NCBI RefSeq assembly: GCF_003182355.1
Contig: NZ_QGTW01000002.1
Location: forward strand, 366,653 to 430,652
Length of the DNA: 64,000 bases
Direction of reading: 5' to 3'
Source of the DNA: Cytobacillus oceanisediminis
GTDB lineage: Bacteria; Bacillota; Bacilli; Bacillales; Cytobacillaceae
Under the pieces are notes generated by a model. The model was given only the letters and a program-made list of their open reading frames with translations, made no database searches and had not been told where the DNA came from. A program made the position numbers and the translations under genes. This document shows positions 42,251 through 51,075 of this stretch, piece after piece (the first letter of the stretch is position 1; each line of letters begins with the position of its first letter).

Positions 42251-42632
42251 TTGCTTCAAAGCATTGGGGGTGGCTGGTTTAGGGCCGTGTTTTTGCAGTT
42301 TTTAGTGAATTCCTTAAGCAGGTAAAGAAACAATAATTAGATCCCGATATTGGAAGACTCCTATTATTGGTCATTAAAGGCGCAGTAATTAACGACATAA
42401 AAAGCCTATTATTTCCCGAAAAATAATAGAAACGATCGAAGCATGTAACTTACATACATAATCGTTTTTTAAGTTATCTTTAAAGGTTGGCCTCTAAGAA
42501 GTCATATTTACCTATCCTTTATCTTTTTCCTATAGTTTTTGACTTTGTTTTGTCGGAAAGATGCTCCATTAGACTTTACAAGGTTCGGGAATCTTCGCAC
42601 TTCCAGTTTGATATAAAAAAACAAAAAGGGAA
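42251..42632. other. Intergenic region with dispersed repeat
   Basis: The near-palindrome TATTTCCCGAAAAATAATAG at 42409-42430 repeats that at 9890, and both are preceded by AACGACAT at a similar distance. No gene is supported. Confidence 0.5.
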
Positions 42633-42845
42633 ATGGGAGTGGTAGATTTGCATTTCGAGTTAATATTGGAAGCGGTAATTGGCAAACGGGAAATTTTACA
42701 CGAACTGGAATGCTCCATATGCGGTTTTAACGAAACATACTATAGAGATCCTGTTACCAAACAAAGTTTGGGCCGGGCGTGTAAAACCTGCAATTTTGTT
42801 CAGAAGTTTGAGGGAAGAAACCTTTTTGAAGAAAGGGTAGGTTAG
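42633..42845 (+). CDS. Small zinc-finger-like protein
   Basis: This 70-residue protein has CSICGF and CKTCNF pairs 23 residues apart, consistent with a zinc ribbon. The exact start is uncertain: ATG 42633, GTG 42639 and TTG 42648 all lie near AAAGGG/GGGAG sequence. A terminator follows at 42894-42921. The function is unknown. Confidence 0.55.
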   Translation: MGVVDLHFELILEAVIGKREILHELECSICGFNETYYRDPVTKQSLGRACKTCNFVQKFEGRNLFEERVG

Positions 42846-42893
42846 TAATTTTGTAATTGTTCAATCGCTTTAGATCAAAGTGGATACTAAAAC

Positions 42894-42921
42894 GACCCCC
42901 GAACGATTACGGGGGTTTTTA
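42894..42921 (+). terminator. Terminator
   Basis: A GACCCCC and GGGGG hairpin with T5 lies about 50 bases after the small zinc-finger gene. Confidence 0.75.
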
Positions 42922-43051
42922 ATGTGATAAGTGTTAACAATTAATATAAGAACTTAATTCAACGTCCCACGATCCACCTATTCATTGTATATAGCTATAT
43001 CTTTACTTATATTTGGTGAACCCTTAAGTGTCTCCATTTATTCACCTGCTT

Positions 43052-43583
43052 TTATTCTTTAATAATATAATCCGGAAAACCGCGCTTTAAAGAATTATCT
43101 TTAGCACCTTCAGAGCTCTGTTTATCAATGAAGTTATCATTTAGAGAAAAGCTGTAAGTGCCTTTAGGTATTGAGTTCATTTCTTCTAGCTCTTTTGTGA
43201 CTTGATCAAATAGGTCTTGGCTCGGTTTTGCCTGCTTGTCACTCATAAATAATTGAATGTTGATTTTGAAATTTTTTGATTCAAATAGGCTTTCTTCATA
43301 GGCGTTCCTTAAATTTTGTAAACTTTCACCAGGATTGTTTTTATAAAGGTCATAGACAGGCTTAATGGCCTCTTCCTTACTTGTTAAAGCTATAAAGTAA
43401 TAAGGCGTCATAAAGCCATGGCCGCCTATATTTTGCAGGGCAGTCAGGGGTGTCCCAAACTTACGGTTAAATAGTCTAGTAGAAAGATCAGCTAGGCTAT
43501 TTGTTATTTTTACTTAACTCCCGGTATTGGCTGCTAACAACATAAAGGGTTGAATTAAAACTATGTTTCCATTTCCTCCTCAT
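43052..43583 (-). pseudogene. Decayed gene of unknown function
   Basis: The readable frame 43052-43411 (MTPYYFIALTSKEEAIKPVY...) continues upstream without a start (NSLADLSTRLFNRKFGTPLT and so on) to a stop at an A5 run. A different frame upstream encodes NSTLYVVSSQYRELSKN right up to the same A run. This pattern fits one gene broken by a single-base frameshift. The protein family is not recognised. Confidence 0.4.
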
Positions 43584-43646
43584 TATTCAGCAGCGCCCAA
43601 TTTATAAAAATTCATAAAATCTTATATTAATAGTTAATATTTAACT

Positions 43647-43705
43647 TTGAATTTTCTAAAATCATATGTATAATGGATTTAAGGTAGTTAAACGGAAAAT
43701 TTCCG
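43647..43705 (+). promoter_or_regulatory. Promoter and operator of the abg-like cluster
   Basis: TTGAAT (43647-43652), 16 bases and TATAAT (43669-43674) make a sigma-A promoter. The dyad CGGAAAATTTCCG (43693-43705) lies just downstream of the expected start and could bind a repressor. Confidence 0.6.
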
Positions 43706-43796
43706 AAATGAATTCATTATGGCTATTCACGATCGTTTTTACAGCTAATTTAACAGAAGCATTCAGTGCTTTTAATAACTAGTGAGGTGTGATTTT

Positions 43797-45101
43797 TTGT
43801 CCAGTGATTTTTTAAAGGATTTAACCCCCCAATTGATCAAATGGCGGCGTACTTTACATGCTTTGCCTGAATTGGGTTTTATGGAGTACATCACGACTTA
43901 TAGGCTTGGGAAAGAACTCGAAAAGATGGGATTCAACCTTTATATAGGGAAAGAAGCGCTAAAAGAGGATTCCCGTCTGGGAGTACCGGCGGAAGCTGAT
44001 CTTGAGGAACACGAGAGAAAGGCTTTTAACTGGGGTGTTGAAGAGTCATGGCTGGATAAAATGAGGGGCGGAAATACCGGACTTGTTGCGACATGGGATA
44101 CAGGTAAAAAAGGTGATCATGTTGGCTTCCGCTTTGATATTGACGCGTTGCCGATAAACGAATCAAACGATCCAGCTCATCTGCCGTCAAAAAATGAATT
44201 TGTTTCAAAGGAAAAGAATGTTATGCATGCTTGCGGTCATGACGGGCATACAGCTATAGGACTGGGAGTAGCCAAGTATATTTCATCCCATAGCGATAAC
44301 CTGAAAGGACGCTTTACTCTTCTTTTCCAGCCGGCTGAAGAAGGGGGCCGAGGGGCTCGGGCCATGACAGATAAAGGCTGGCTCGATGACATCGATTATT
44401 TTTATTCAGGCCACATTGGCATTCAATCCCTGCCCGTTGGAACGATTGCGGCAACAACGCCGGGATTCCTTGCCTCAACAAAGTTCAATGTCTATTTCAA
44501 AGGAGTTTCCTCTCATGCCGGCATAAGTCCGGAACTCGGCAAAAATGCCTTATTGGCCGCAACGACTGCTGCAAATAATCTTTATGGCATTCCGCGCCAC
44601 CATGATGGCGTAACCCGGGTCAATGTTGGAAAGCTGATTGCCGGAAGCGGCCGTAACATCATCCCGGAAGACAGCTATATGGAAATTGAAGTGCGGGGAC
44701 AGACGCCGCAGATTGCAGAATATATGGCTGAGAAAGCCACTCGGATTATTCAGGCTTCAGCAAATATGCATGATGTTTCCTGCACGATTGAAGCAGTAGG
44801 TGTTACGGAAGTAGTTGTCTGTGATGAGGCGCTTATACCGAAAATTACGGAATGGTGTGCATCAAGTGAGTTTATTAAAGAAGTATTGCCTGCAGTGCCT
44901 GTTTCCGGATCGGAAGATGTCAGCCTAATGATGAACCGGGTCCAAAAGCATGGAGGCAAAGCAACGTATATGCTGTTTGGAACCCAGCTTGATTATCCTC
45001 ATCATCATCCTCAGTTTGATTTCGAGGAAGAAGTTTTATTGGTTGCGATCGATGCCTATATAAATATTCTAAATGGGGGATCGGGCTTACTTGAGGCCTG
45101 A
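43797..45101 (+). CDS. abgA: M20 amidohydrolase, AbgA-like (first copy)
   Basis: This 434-residue M20D enzyme resembles the A subunit of p-aminobenzoyl-glutamate hydrolase: WRRTLHALPELGFMEY, GFRFDIDALPINES, HACGHDGHTAIGLG with metal ligands, QPAEEGGRGARAMTDKG and the C-terminal YPHHHPQFDF. GAGGTG sits seven bases before TTG 43797; an in-frame GTG at 43782 is within the ribosome site. It is likely to form a heteromer with the AbgB-like product of the next gene. Confidence 0.85.
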   Translation: MSSDFLKDLTPQLIKWRRTLHALPELGFMEYITTYRLGKELEKMGFNLYIGKEALKEDSRLGVPAEADLEEHERKAFNWGVEESWLDKMRGGNTGLVATWDTGKKGDHVGFRFDIDALPINESNDPAHLPSKNEFVSKEKNVMHACGHDGHTAIGLGVAKYISSHSDNLKGRFTLLFQPAEEGGRGARAMTDKGWLDDIDYFYSGHIGIQSLPVGTIAATTPGFLASTKFNVYFKGVSSHAGISPELGKNALLAATTAANNLYGIPRHHDGVTRVNVGKLIAGSGRNIIPEDSYMEIEVRGQTPQIAEYMAEKATRIIQASANMHDVSCTIEAVGVTEVVVCDEALIPKITEWCASSEFIKEVLPAVPVSGSEDVSLMMNRVQKHGGKATYMLFGTQLDYPHHHPQFDFEEEVLLVAIDAYINILNGGSGLLEA

Positions 45102-45149
45102 TTAGCACGGCATTTAATCACCAAGAAACAGATTTTTAAGGAGGATACC

Positions 45150-46577
45150 ATGACAAACAACTTTGCGAAAACGTTTCTGGCAGAAAACAAAGAGACTTTT
45201 GAAGAAATCAGCGAGTATATATTCCATCATCCCGAAACGAGATTTGAAGAGTATTCATCGGCGGAATTCCTGGCCTCTGAGTGCGAAAAAGCAGGATTTC
45301 ACGTTGAAAGGAATGCTGGAGATATAGAAACCGCTTTTGTTGCTTCTTATGGAAGCGGATCCCCTGTTATAGGGTTCCTTGGGGAGTTTGATGCATTGTC
45401 CGGATTGGGACAGGTGCCAAACAAAACGTCTTATGAGCCAACTGAACTGAATGTAGGCCACGGGTGCGGGCATAACCTTCTGGGGACTGGTGCTTTTGCT
45501 GCAGCATGTGCAGCAAAAAAATATCTAGAAGATAACAACTTGCCAGGGACTGTTAAGTTTTTTGGATGTCCAGGTGAAGAAGGCGGATCCGGAAAAACAT
45601 TCATGGTCCGGGAAGGCGTGTTTGAAGGAGTGGACGCAGCCTTAACCTGGCATCCATCTCCGGCAAACAGCATCATGAGCCTTTCCAGTTTGGCAAACTA
45701 TCAGATTTATTTTAGATTTAAAGGCTTATCCTCACATGCTGCGAATTCGCCGCACCTTGGACGAAGCGCCCTTGATGCGGTTGAGCTGATGAACGTAGGA
45801 GTGAATTACCTTCGAGAGCATATCGTGCCGGAAGCAAGGATTCACTATGCAATCACCAACACAGGCGGCATATCGCCAAACGTTGTACAAGCAGACGCTG
45901 AAGTGCTGTATTTAATCCGGGCGCCAAAAGTTCAGCAGGTGGATGAGATCTACAAACGGGTATGCAAAATTGCGGAAGGTGCAGCACTGATGACGGAAAC
46001 AGAGCTTTCCATTGAGTTTGATAAGGCTTGTTCCAATTATATTCCCAATCGCTCCCTTGAAAAGCTTCTCTATAAAAGTCTTCAGGAAGCTGGCATCGAA
46101 AAACCGAGCGAAACAGAAATTACTTTTGCCGAAAAGCTTTGGTCAACGCTATCAGAAGGTGAAAAAGAAAGCTATTTAGATATTTTAAGAGGATTTGGCT
46201 ACGTTGGGGACGGAAGTGAGTTTGAGGGAAAATACCTCGCAGAAACCATCTCGGCATATGAACCATCTAAAGAAGTTCTTGCCGGATCTACGGATGTATC
46301 GGATGTAAGCTGGGTTATTCCAACCGCTCAGCTGACGGCATCAACCTCAGCTTTGGGGACACCGCTGCATACATGGCAAATGACCACACAAGGCATTAGC
46401 AGCTACGCTCACAAAGGAATGCTGCGGGCAGCAGAAGCAATGGCGTTAACGGCTGTTAAACTGCTGACTGACAAGGAAGAATTGGAAGCTGTTAAACAGG
46501 AATTCCATGAGTTTAGAAAAGCCAGTCCTTACACATGTCCAATACCAAAAGATGTGAAGCCATCGACTTTAAAATAA
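45150..46577 (+). CDS. abgB: M20 amidohydrolase, AbgB-like
   Basis: This 475-residue protein matches the AbgB subunit: EEISEYIFHHPETRFEEYSS, IGFLGEFDALSGLGQVP, GHGCGHNLLGTGAFAAA, KFFGCPGEEGGSGKTFM and GSTDVSDVSWVIPT. With AbgA it cleaves folate catabolites or related aroyl-glutamates to glutamate. AAGGAGG precedes the ATG. A degraded repeat element lies between it and the transporter gene. Confidence 0.9.
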   Translation: MTNNFAKTFLAENKETFEEISEYIFHHPETRFEEYSSAEFLASECEKAGFHVERNAGDIETAFVASYGSGSPVIGFLGEFDALSGLGQVPNKTSYEPTELNVGHGCGHNLLGTGAFAAACAAKKYLEDNNLPGTVKFFGCPGEEGGSGKTFMVREGVFEGVDAALTWHPSPANSIMSLSSLANYQIYFRFKGLSSHAANSPHLGRSALDAVELMNVGVNYLREHIVPEARIHYAITNTGGISPNVVQADAEVLYLIRAPKVQQVDEIYKRVCKIAEGAALMTETELSIEFDKACSNYIPNRSLEKLLYKSLQEAGIEKPSETEITFAEKLWSTLSEGEKESYLDILRGFGYVGDGSEFEGKYLAETISAYEPSKEVLAGSTDVSDVSWVIPTAQLTASTSALGTPLHTWQMTTQGISSYAHKGMLRAAEAMALTAVKLLTDKEELEAVKQEFHEFRKASPYTCPIPKDVKPSTLK

Positions 46578-46627
46578 AGGCTTTTTTTGTAAAGTTAACT
46601 GCTTTTCATGACAAACTAAGTGCAACC

Positions 46628-46780
46628 TAGTGAGTTGATTGAAGTGGAGGGCTCTTGACTCCAGCGGGAAGAGAGGGAAGTGGGAGACCCCGCAGGCGAA
46701 GCGAGGAGGATCTCATTCCTCCCCGCGGGTTCGCTGAGTGCCCGCAGTGGAAATCAACGGGCAGTATTCACAAGCTAAAA
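46628..46780. mobile_element. MITE-like element, degenerate copy 4
   Basis: GTTGATTGAAGTGGAGGGCT, GGGAGACCCCGCAGGCGAAG and GTGGAAATCAACGGGC match the interior of the other three copies, but the outer GGCTCTGTTAAA ends are eroded (CAAGCTAAAAC at the right). It separates abgB and abgT. An open frame across it is not a credible gene. Confidence 0.6.
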
Positions 46781-46848
46781 CAACAAAATCAACAATCAAT
46801 GAGAAAAAGAGTCAAAATAAATAAAAAACTGAAAAGCGAGGGGAGAAA

Positions 46849-48396
46849 ATGAAAACTGAAAAGCAAGGGGAGAAAAAGGTAACAGAAAAAAAGAAAGCAG
46901 GGATTGCACAGCGATTCCTGAATGGGGTTGAAATTGTCGGCAACAAGCTCCCGGATCCATTTATATTGTTTGCGGGGCTCGCTGTCCTTGTCATTATTGT
47001 TTCAGCTATTTTTAGCGCATTTGGTGCGACTGTTATTCACCCGGGCTCAGGAGAAGAGCTGCCGGTTAAGAATTTAGCATCTGCAGAAGGTTTGCAGTTC
47101 ATCTTAACATCGATGCTCGATAACTTTACAGGATTTGCGCCTCTAGGCCTTGTTCTGTCCATGATGCTCGGTATCGGCCTTGCCGAGAAAGTTGGCATGC
47201 TGGATTATGCCATTAAGAAAACGATTTTAAAATCACCGCCGGCATTAATCACTTACACAGTTGTTTTTGTGGGGATCATGGGAAATATCGCGTCAGATGC
47301 AGCGATGGTTCTTGTACCGCCGCTGGCTGCCATGGTCTTTTATAAAATTGGCCGGAACCCGATTGCCGGTTTAGCAGCAGGGTATGCAGCAGCAGGCGCC
47401 GGTTTTACAGCAAACCTTTTGATTGCAGGAACAGACGCATTATTAGCAGGTATTTCAACAGAAGCTGCTCAGATTATTGATGAGAATATGGTGGTAACAC
47501 CAATTGATAACTGGTACTTCAATATTGTTTCTGTGTTTGTTCTAACTGTTGTCGGCGGACTTGTTACAACGAAATTCATAGAACCTCGCCTTGGGGAATA
47601 CAAAGGCGAAGAGGTAAAAGAAGCTGTAAAAGAAGATCCTCCTAATGCAGGCAAAGCATTGCGAAATGCTGTCATTGCAGGGGGCGTATATATTGCAATT
47701 ATCCTGGGAGCCATCCTTATGCCAAATAGCCCGCTGACCAATGAAGATGGCGGCATTGTGCCATCCCCATTCCTTGATGGCATTATCCCGATCATTCTGT
47801 TCTTCTTTATTATCATCGGTACTGTTTACGGAATGACGGTTGGAAACATTAAGAGCAGTAAAGATGTTGCCCATTTTATGGCTGAATCGATGAAGGATAT
47901 GGCATCTTATATTGTCTTAATATTCGCAATTGCACAGTTCATTGCCTTCTTCAGCTGGTCTAACATTGCTACCTGGGTTGCCGTGAACGGGGCAGAATTT
48001 TTGAAAGAAGCAGAGTTTACAGGTATAGGACTGATCATTGGCTATATTATCTTTACAGCATCGCTGAACTTCCTGATCACTTCAGGTTCAGCAAAGTGGG
48101 CCCTTGAAGCACCTGTATTCGTGCCAATGTTTATGCAGCTCGGCTATCACCCAGCCTTTACGCAAGTGGCTTACCGCGTGGCGGATTCGTCCACGAATAT
48201 TGTGACCCCGATGATGCCATACATGGTTATAGCGCTGTCATTCATGCAGAAGTATGACAAGAAGGCCGGAATCGGAACATTTATATCGCTAATGCTTCCA
48301 TACTCGATTTGTTTCTTGCTGACATGGATTGTAATGATCTTAATCTTCTTCTTCTTTGAGATCCCGTTTGGTCCGGGAATTGGTCCATTTCTCTAA
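46849..48396 (+). CDS. abgT: AbgT-family transporter
   Basis: This 515-residue AbgT-type transporter (p-aminobenzoyl-glutamate uptake or sulfonamide-type efflux in characterised members) has a charged N-terminal tail, then about eleven membrane segments. Family stretches are NGVEIVGNKLPDPFILFAGL, LGIGLAEKVGMLDYAIKK, IMGNIASDAAMVLVPPLAAM, the re-entrant SGSAKWALEAPVFVPM and ADSSTNIVTPMMPY. GGGGAG precedes the ATG. It is flanked on both sides by Abg-type hydrolases, so import of their substrate is the obvious role. Confidence 0.95.
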   Translation: MKTEKQGEKKVTEKKKAGIAQRFLNGVEIVGNKLPDPFILFAGLAVLVIIVSAIFSAFGATVIHPGSGEELPVKNLASAEGLQFILTSMLDNFTGFAPLGLVLSMMLGIGLAEKVGMLDYAIKKTILKSPPALITYTVVFVGIMGNIASDAAMVLVPPLAAMVFYKIGRNPIAGLAAGYAAAGAGFTANLLIAGTDALLAGISTEAAQIIDENMVVTPIDNWYFNIVSVFVLTVVGGLVTTKFIEPRLGEYKGEEVKEAVKEDPPNAGKALRNAVIAGGVYIAIILGAILMPNSPLTNEDGGIVPSPFLDGIIPIILFFFIIIGTVYGMTVGNIKSSKDVAHFMAESMKDMASYIVLIFAIAQFIAFFSWSNIATWVAVNGAEFLKEAEFTGIGLIIGYIIFTASLNFLITSGSAKWALEAPVFVPMFMQLGYHPAFTQVAYRVADSSTNIVTPMMPYMVIALSFMQKYDKKAGIGTFISLMLPYSICFLLTWIVMILIFFFFEIPFGPGIGPFL

Positions 48397-48422
48397 TAGA
48401 AAACTAGGATGTGAGTAAAAAA

Positions 48423-49697
48423 ATGAATAACCTCGAAAGTAAACTAATAGAGTGGCGCCGTGATTTTCACCGCTATCCTGAAGCGGGATTTCTGGAAATG
48501 CGGACAGCTTCCATTGTTGCCTCGATCCTTGATGAACTTGGCTTTCAGCTGGAAATGGGCAAACAGGTGATGTCTCCCGGCTATTGCATGGGAAAGCCTA
48601 ATAAAGAAGAAACAGAGGCTCATTATCAATGGGCACTCGAAAATGGAGCAAAAAAAGAATATGTTGAACCTTTTTCAGAGGGCTTTACAGGCATCGTGGC
48701 CACAATGGATACGGAAAAGGAAGGACCGACTATCGCATTTCGCGTTGATATGGATGCCTTGCCTATTAATGAATCCGAGGCAGACAGCCACTTTCCGCAA
48801 AAAGAAGGATTTAGATCCACTGTTCCAAACCAAATGCATGCATGCGGACATGATGCCCATACAACCATTGGGCTGGGCTTGGCAACCTTGATAGCTGAAA
48901 ATAAGGACAGCCTTAAGGGGAAAATCAAATTGATTTTCCAGCCGGCCGAGGAAGGAACCCGCGGGGCAAGGTCGATGGCCGAAGCCAAGGTTGTGGATGA
49001 TGTCGATTATTTTATTGCCTCTCATGTTGGCACAGGAGTACCAGATGGACACTTTGTTGCATCAAAGAACGGATTTTTGGCCACTTCCAAACTTGATATA
49101 ACATTTAAAGGTGTTGCATCCCATGCCGGCGGAAATCCCGAACAAGGGAAAAATGCGCTGCTGGCAGCTGCTTCCGCTGCACTTAATATTTATGCCATTC
49201 CACGTCATTCAGAAGGGGCAACCCGTATTAATGTAGGGGAAATGCATGCTGGTTCAGGACGTAACATCATCGCTGACCGGGCCGTTTTAAAGGTTGAAAC
49301 CCGCGGAGAAAACACGAAAATCAACGAATACGTCAAGGCCCAGGCAGAAGCTGTTATCGCTGGTTCAGCACAAATGTATGGAGTCGAATACGAGATTCAG
49401 ACTGTAGGCGAGGCAGTAAGTGCCCAGGGATCAACCGAGCTTGCTGCTGTATTGCAAGCTTGTGCAGATGAATCTCCCCATATTAAGGCAAGCATCCTTG
49501 AAGACGATTCACCTGCAGGTTCCGAGGACGCAACCTTCTTTATGGAAAGGGTTCAGCAAAACGGAGGACAGGCAACGTACTGTGTTTTTGGAACTGAGCT
49601 TGCGGCAGGCCATCATAATGAGAAGTTTGATATAAACGAAAGCACGATGCTGGCAGCTGTAAAAGTACTGTTTGAGTCCATTAGGAAATTAAACTGA
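48423..49697 (+). CDS. abgA2: M20 amidohydrolase, AbgA-like (second copy)
   Basis: This 424-residue paralogue of the 43797-45101 product has RRDFHRYPEAGFLEMRTASI, AFRVDMDALPINESEADSHF, HACGHDAHTTIGLGLATLIA, QPAEEGTRGARSMAEA and AGHHNEKFDI. GGATGTGAG fits ATG 48423; GTG 48411 is an alternative. Two AbgA-like subunits with one AbgB suggests either alternative partners or one homo-oligomeric enzyme of different specificity. Confidence 0.85.
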   Translation: MNNLESKLIEWRRDFHRYPEAGFLEMRTASIVASILDELGFQLEMGKQVMSPGYCMGKPNKEETEAHYQWALENGAKKEYVEPFSEGFTGIVATMDTEKEGPTIAFRVDMDALPINESEADSHFPQKEGFRSTVPNQMHACGHDAHTTIGLGLATLIAENKDSLKGKIKLIFQPAEEGTRGARSMAEAKVVDDVDYFIASHVGTGVPDGHFVASKNGFLATSKLDITFKGVASHAGGNPEQGKNALLAAASAALNIYAIPRHSEGATRINVGEMHAGSGRNIIADRAVLKVETRGENTKINEYVKAQAEAVIAGSAQMYGVEYEIQTVGEAVSAQGSTELAAVLQACADESPHIKASILEDDSPAGSEDATFFMERVQQNGGQATYCVFGTELAAGHHNEKFDINESTMLAAVKVLFESIRKLN

Positions 49698-49793
49698 TTT
49701 CGAAATGAATCCAATACAAGAAGTGAGGCAGAGAGATCTGCCTCATTTTCAGCATTTTTCATCAGGTTTGAAATAAGGGAAGGCGTGTTGAGA

Positions 49794-51044
49794 ATGAAAG
49801 ATTGGCTTGAGAAGCATCTGAAAGAGTTGAATTTAACCACCACCATGGAACGGCCGGAAGGATTCTGCCGATTAGGGTACACGGAAGAGGAATGGAAAGC
49901 AATTGATGTTTTTGTTTCGATTGCTGAGGAGATTGGTTTGAAGGTCCGGAGAGATGAGGCCGGGAATGCGATTGCCAGGTGGGAGCCAGAGGAGAAAGGG
50001 ATGGAAACTTCTCCAGCTGTTGCCGTAGGTTCCCATGTGGATACGGTAAAGGGCGGGGGAGGATATGATGGAGTAGCGGGCGTTCTTTGCGGTCTTGCCG
50101 CTATCAAAAAATTAAAGGAAGAGGGGTACCTTCCTGCTTCTCCAATTGAAGTGATTTGTTTTGCATCAGAAGAATCTTCGCGCTTTGGAGTATCAACGAT
50201 CGGAAGCAAAGCGATGAGCGGTCTTTTAAATAAGAAAGAAGTGGCAGATGTGCCAGACGAAAGCAGCATCACAATCCGCCAAGCAGTCGAAAAAATGGGC
50301 ATCTCATGGAAAACAATTGACCAGGCTGAAAGGCCGGAGACAGCATTGAAAAGTTTTATTGAGCTTCACATCGAGCAGGGCACAAGGGTGGAAGATGCCG
50401 GGGCAGAATTTGGAGCCGTTACGGCGGTTGCTTGTCCAATCCGCTTAAAGGTGATCATAAACGGGCAAATGGGCCATACGGGAACGACTCCAATGGGGAA
50501 CAGAAAAGATGCCCTTGTCGCCGCTTCGCCTCTCATTACGTTTATCTCGGAATCAGCTGAATCTTTATCCAGCTCAAGTGCAGTACCTATTGTCGCTACG
50601 GCCAGCACGATTGAACTAAAACCAAATGCCATGAATGTGATTCCAGGTATCGTTGAGATTGGGGTGGATATTCGCAGTGTGGACGATTCGTTAAAAAAGG
50701 AAATGGAAAGGCTCATCCGCCAAAAATGCAGTCAGCTTTCAAGTACATTTGGTGTTACAATGGAAGTGAATACCCTTGTTCATAACCCATCCGTCCAGTT
50801 GGATGATAAAGTGAGGAACAAACTGCAGCAATCAGGAGAATCTTTAGGGTATAAAGCACTGGTGCTGGAAAGCGGTGCAGGCCATGATGTCATGAATATG
50901 GCGGCCAAATGGCCATCTGGGCTATTGTTTATTCCGTGCAAAAATGGGCTCAGCCACCATCCAGAAGAATATGCCTCACTTGAAGACTTGGAAATGGGTT
51001 CGGCAATTATTGCTCAATATATAAAGAGTGAAGCAAGCATATAA
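49794..51044 (+). CDS. M20 hydrolase, carbamoylase/allantoate amidohydrolase type (second)
   Basis: This 416-residue protein is of the same subgroup as the 34648-35895 product: VGSHVDTVKGGGGYDGVAGV, VICFASEESSRFG, IELHIEQGTRVED, GQMGHTGTTPMGNRKD and ESGAGHDVMNMA. GGGAAGG ten bases before ATG 49794 is preferred over GTG 49785 or TTG 49788. It follows abgA2 after an 96-base spacer and probably belongs to the same operon. Confidence 0.85.
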   Translation: MKDWLEKHLKELNLTTTMERPEGFCRLGYTEEEWKAIDVFVSIAEEIGLKVRRDEAGNAIARWEPEEKGMETSPAVAVGSHVDTVKGGGGYDGVAGVLCGLAAIKKLKEEGYLPASPIEVICFASEESSRFGVSTIGSKAMSGLLNKKEVADVPDESSITIRQAVEKMGISWKTIDQAERPETALKSFIELHIEQGTRVEDAGAEFGAVTAVACPIRLKVIINGQMGHTGTTPMGNRKDALVAASPLITFISESAESLSSSSAVPIVATASTIELKPNAMNVIPGIVEIGVDIRSVDDSLKKEMERLIRQKCSQLSSTFGVTMEVNTLVHNPSVQLDDKVRNKLQQSGESLGYKALVLESGAGHDVMNMAAKWPSGLLFIPCKNGLSHHPEEYASLEDLEMGSAIIAQYIKSEASI

Positions 51045-51075
51045 AGCAATAGAGAAGAAAAGCAGGTGGAATAGA

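Noticed and set aside
43655-43669. CodY-box-like AATTTTCTAAAAT before the abg cluster
   Set aside because: Four of 15 positions disagree with AATTTTCWGAAAATT, which is not convincing in AT-rich DNA.
46655-46852. Open frame between abgB and abgT
   Set aside because: It runs through the degenerate MITE-like element and an A-rich stretch; composition and lack of a start signal argue against a gene.
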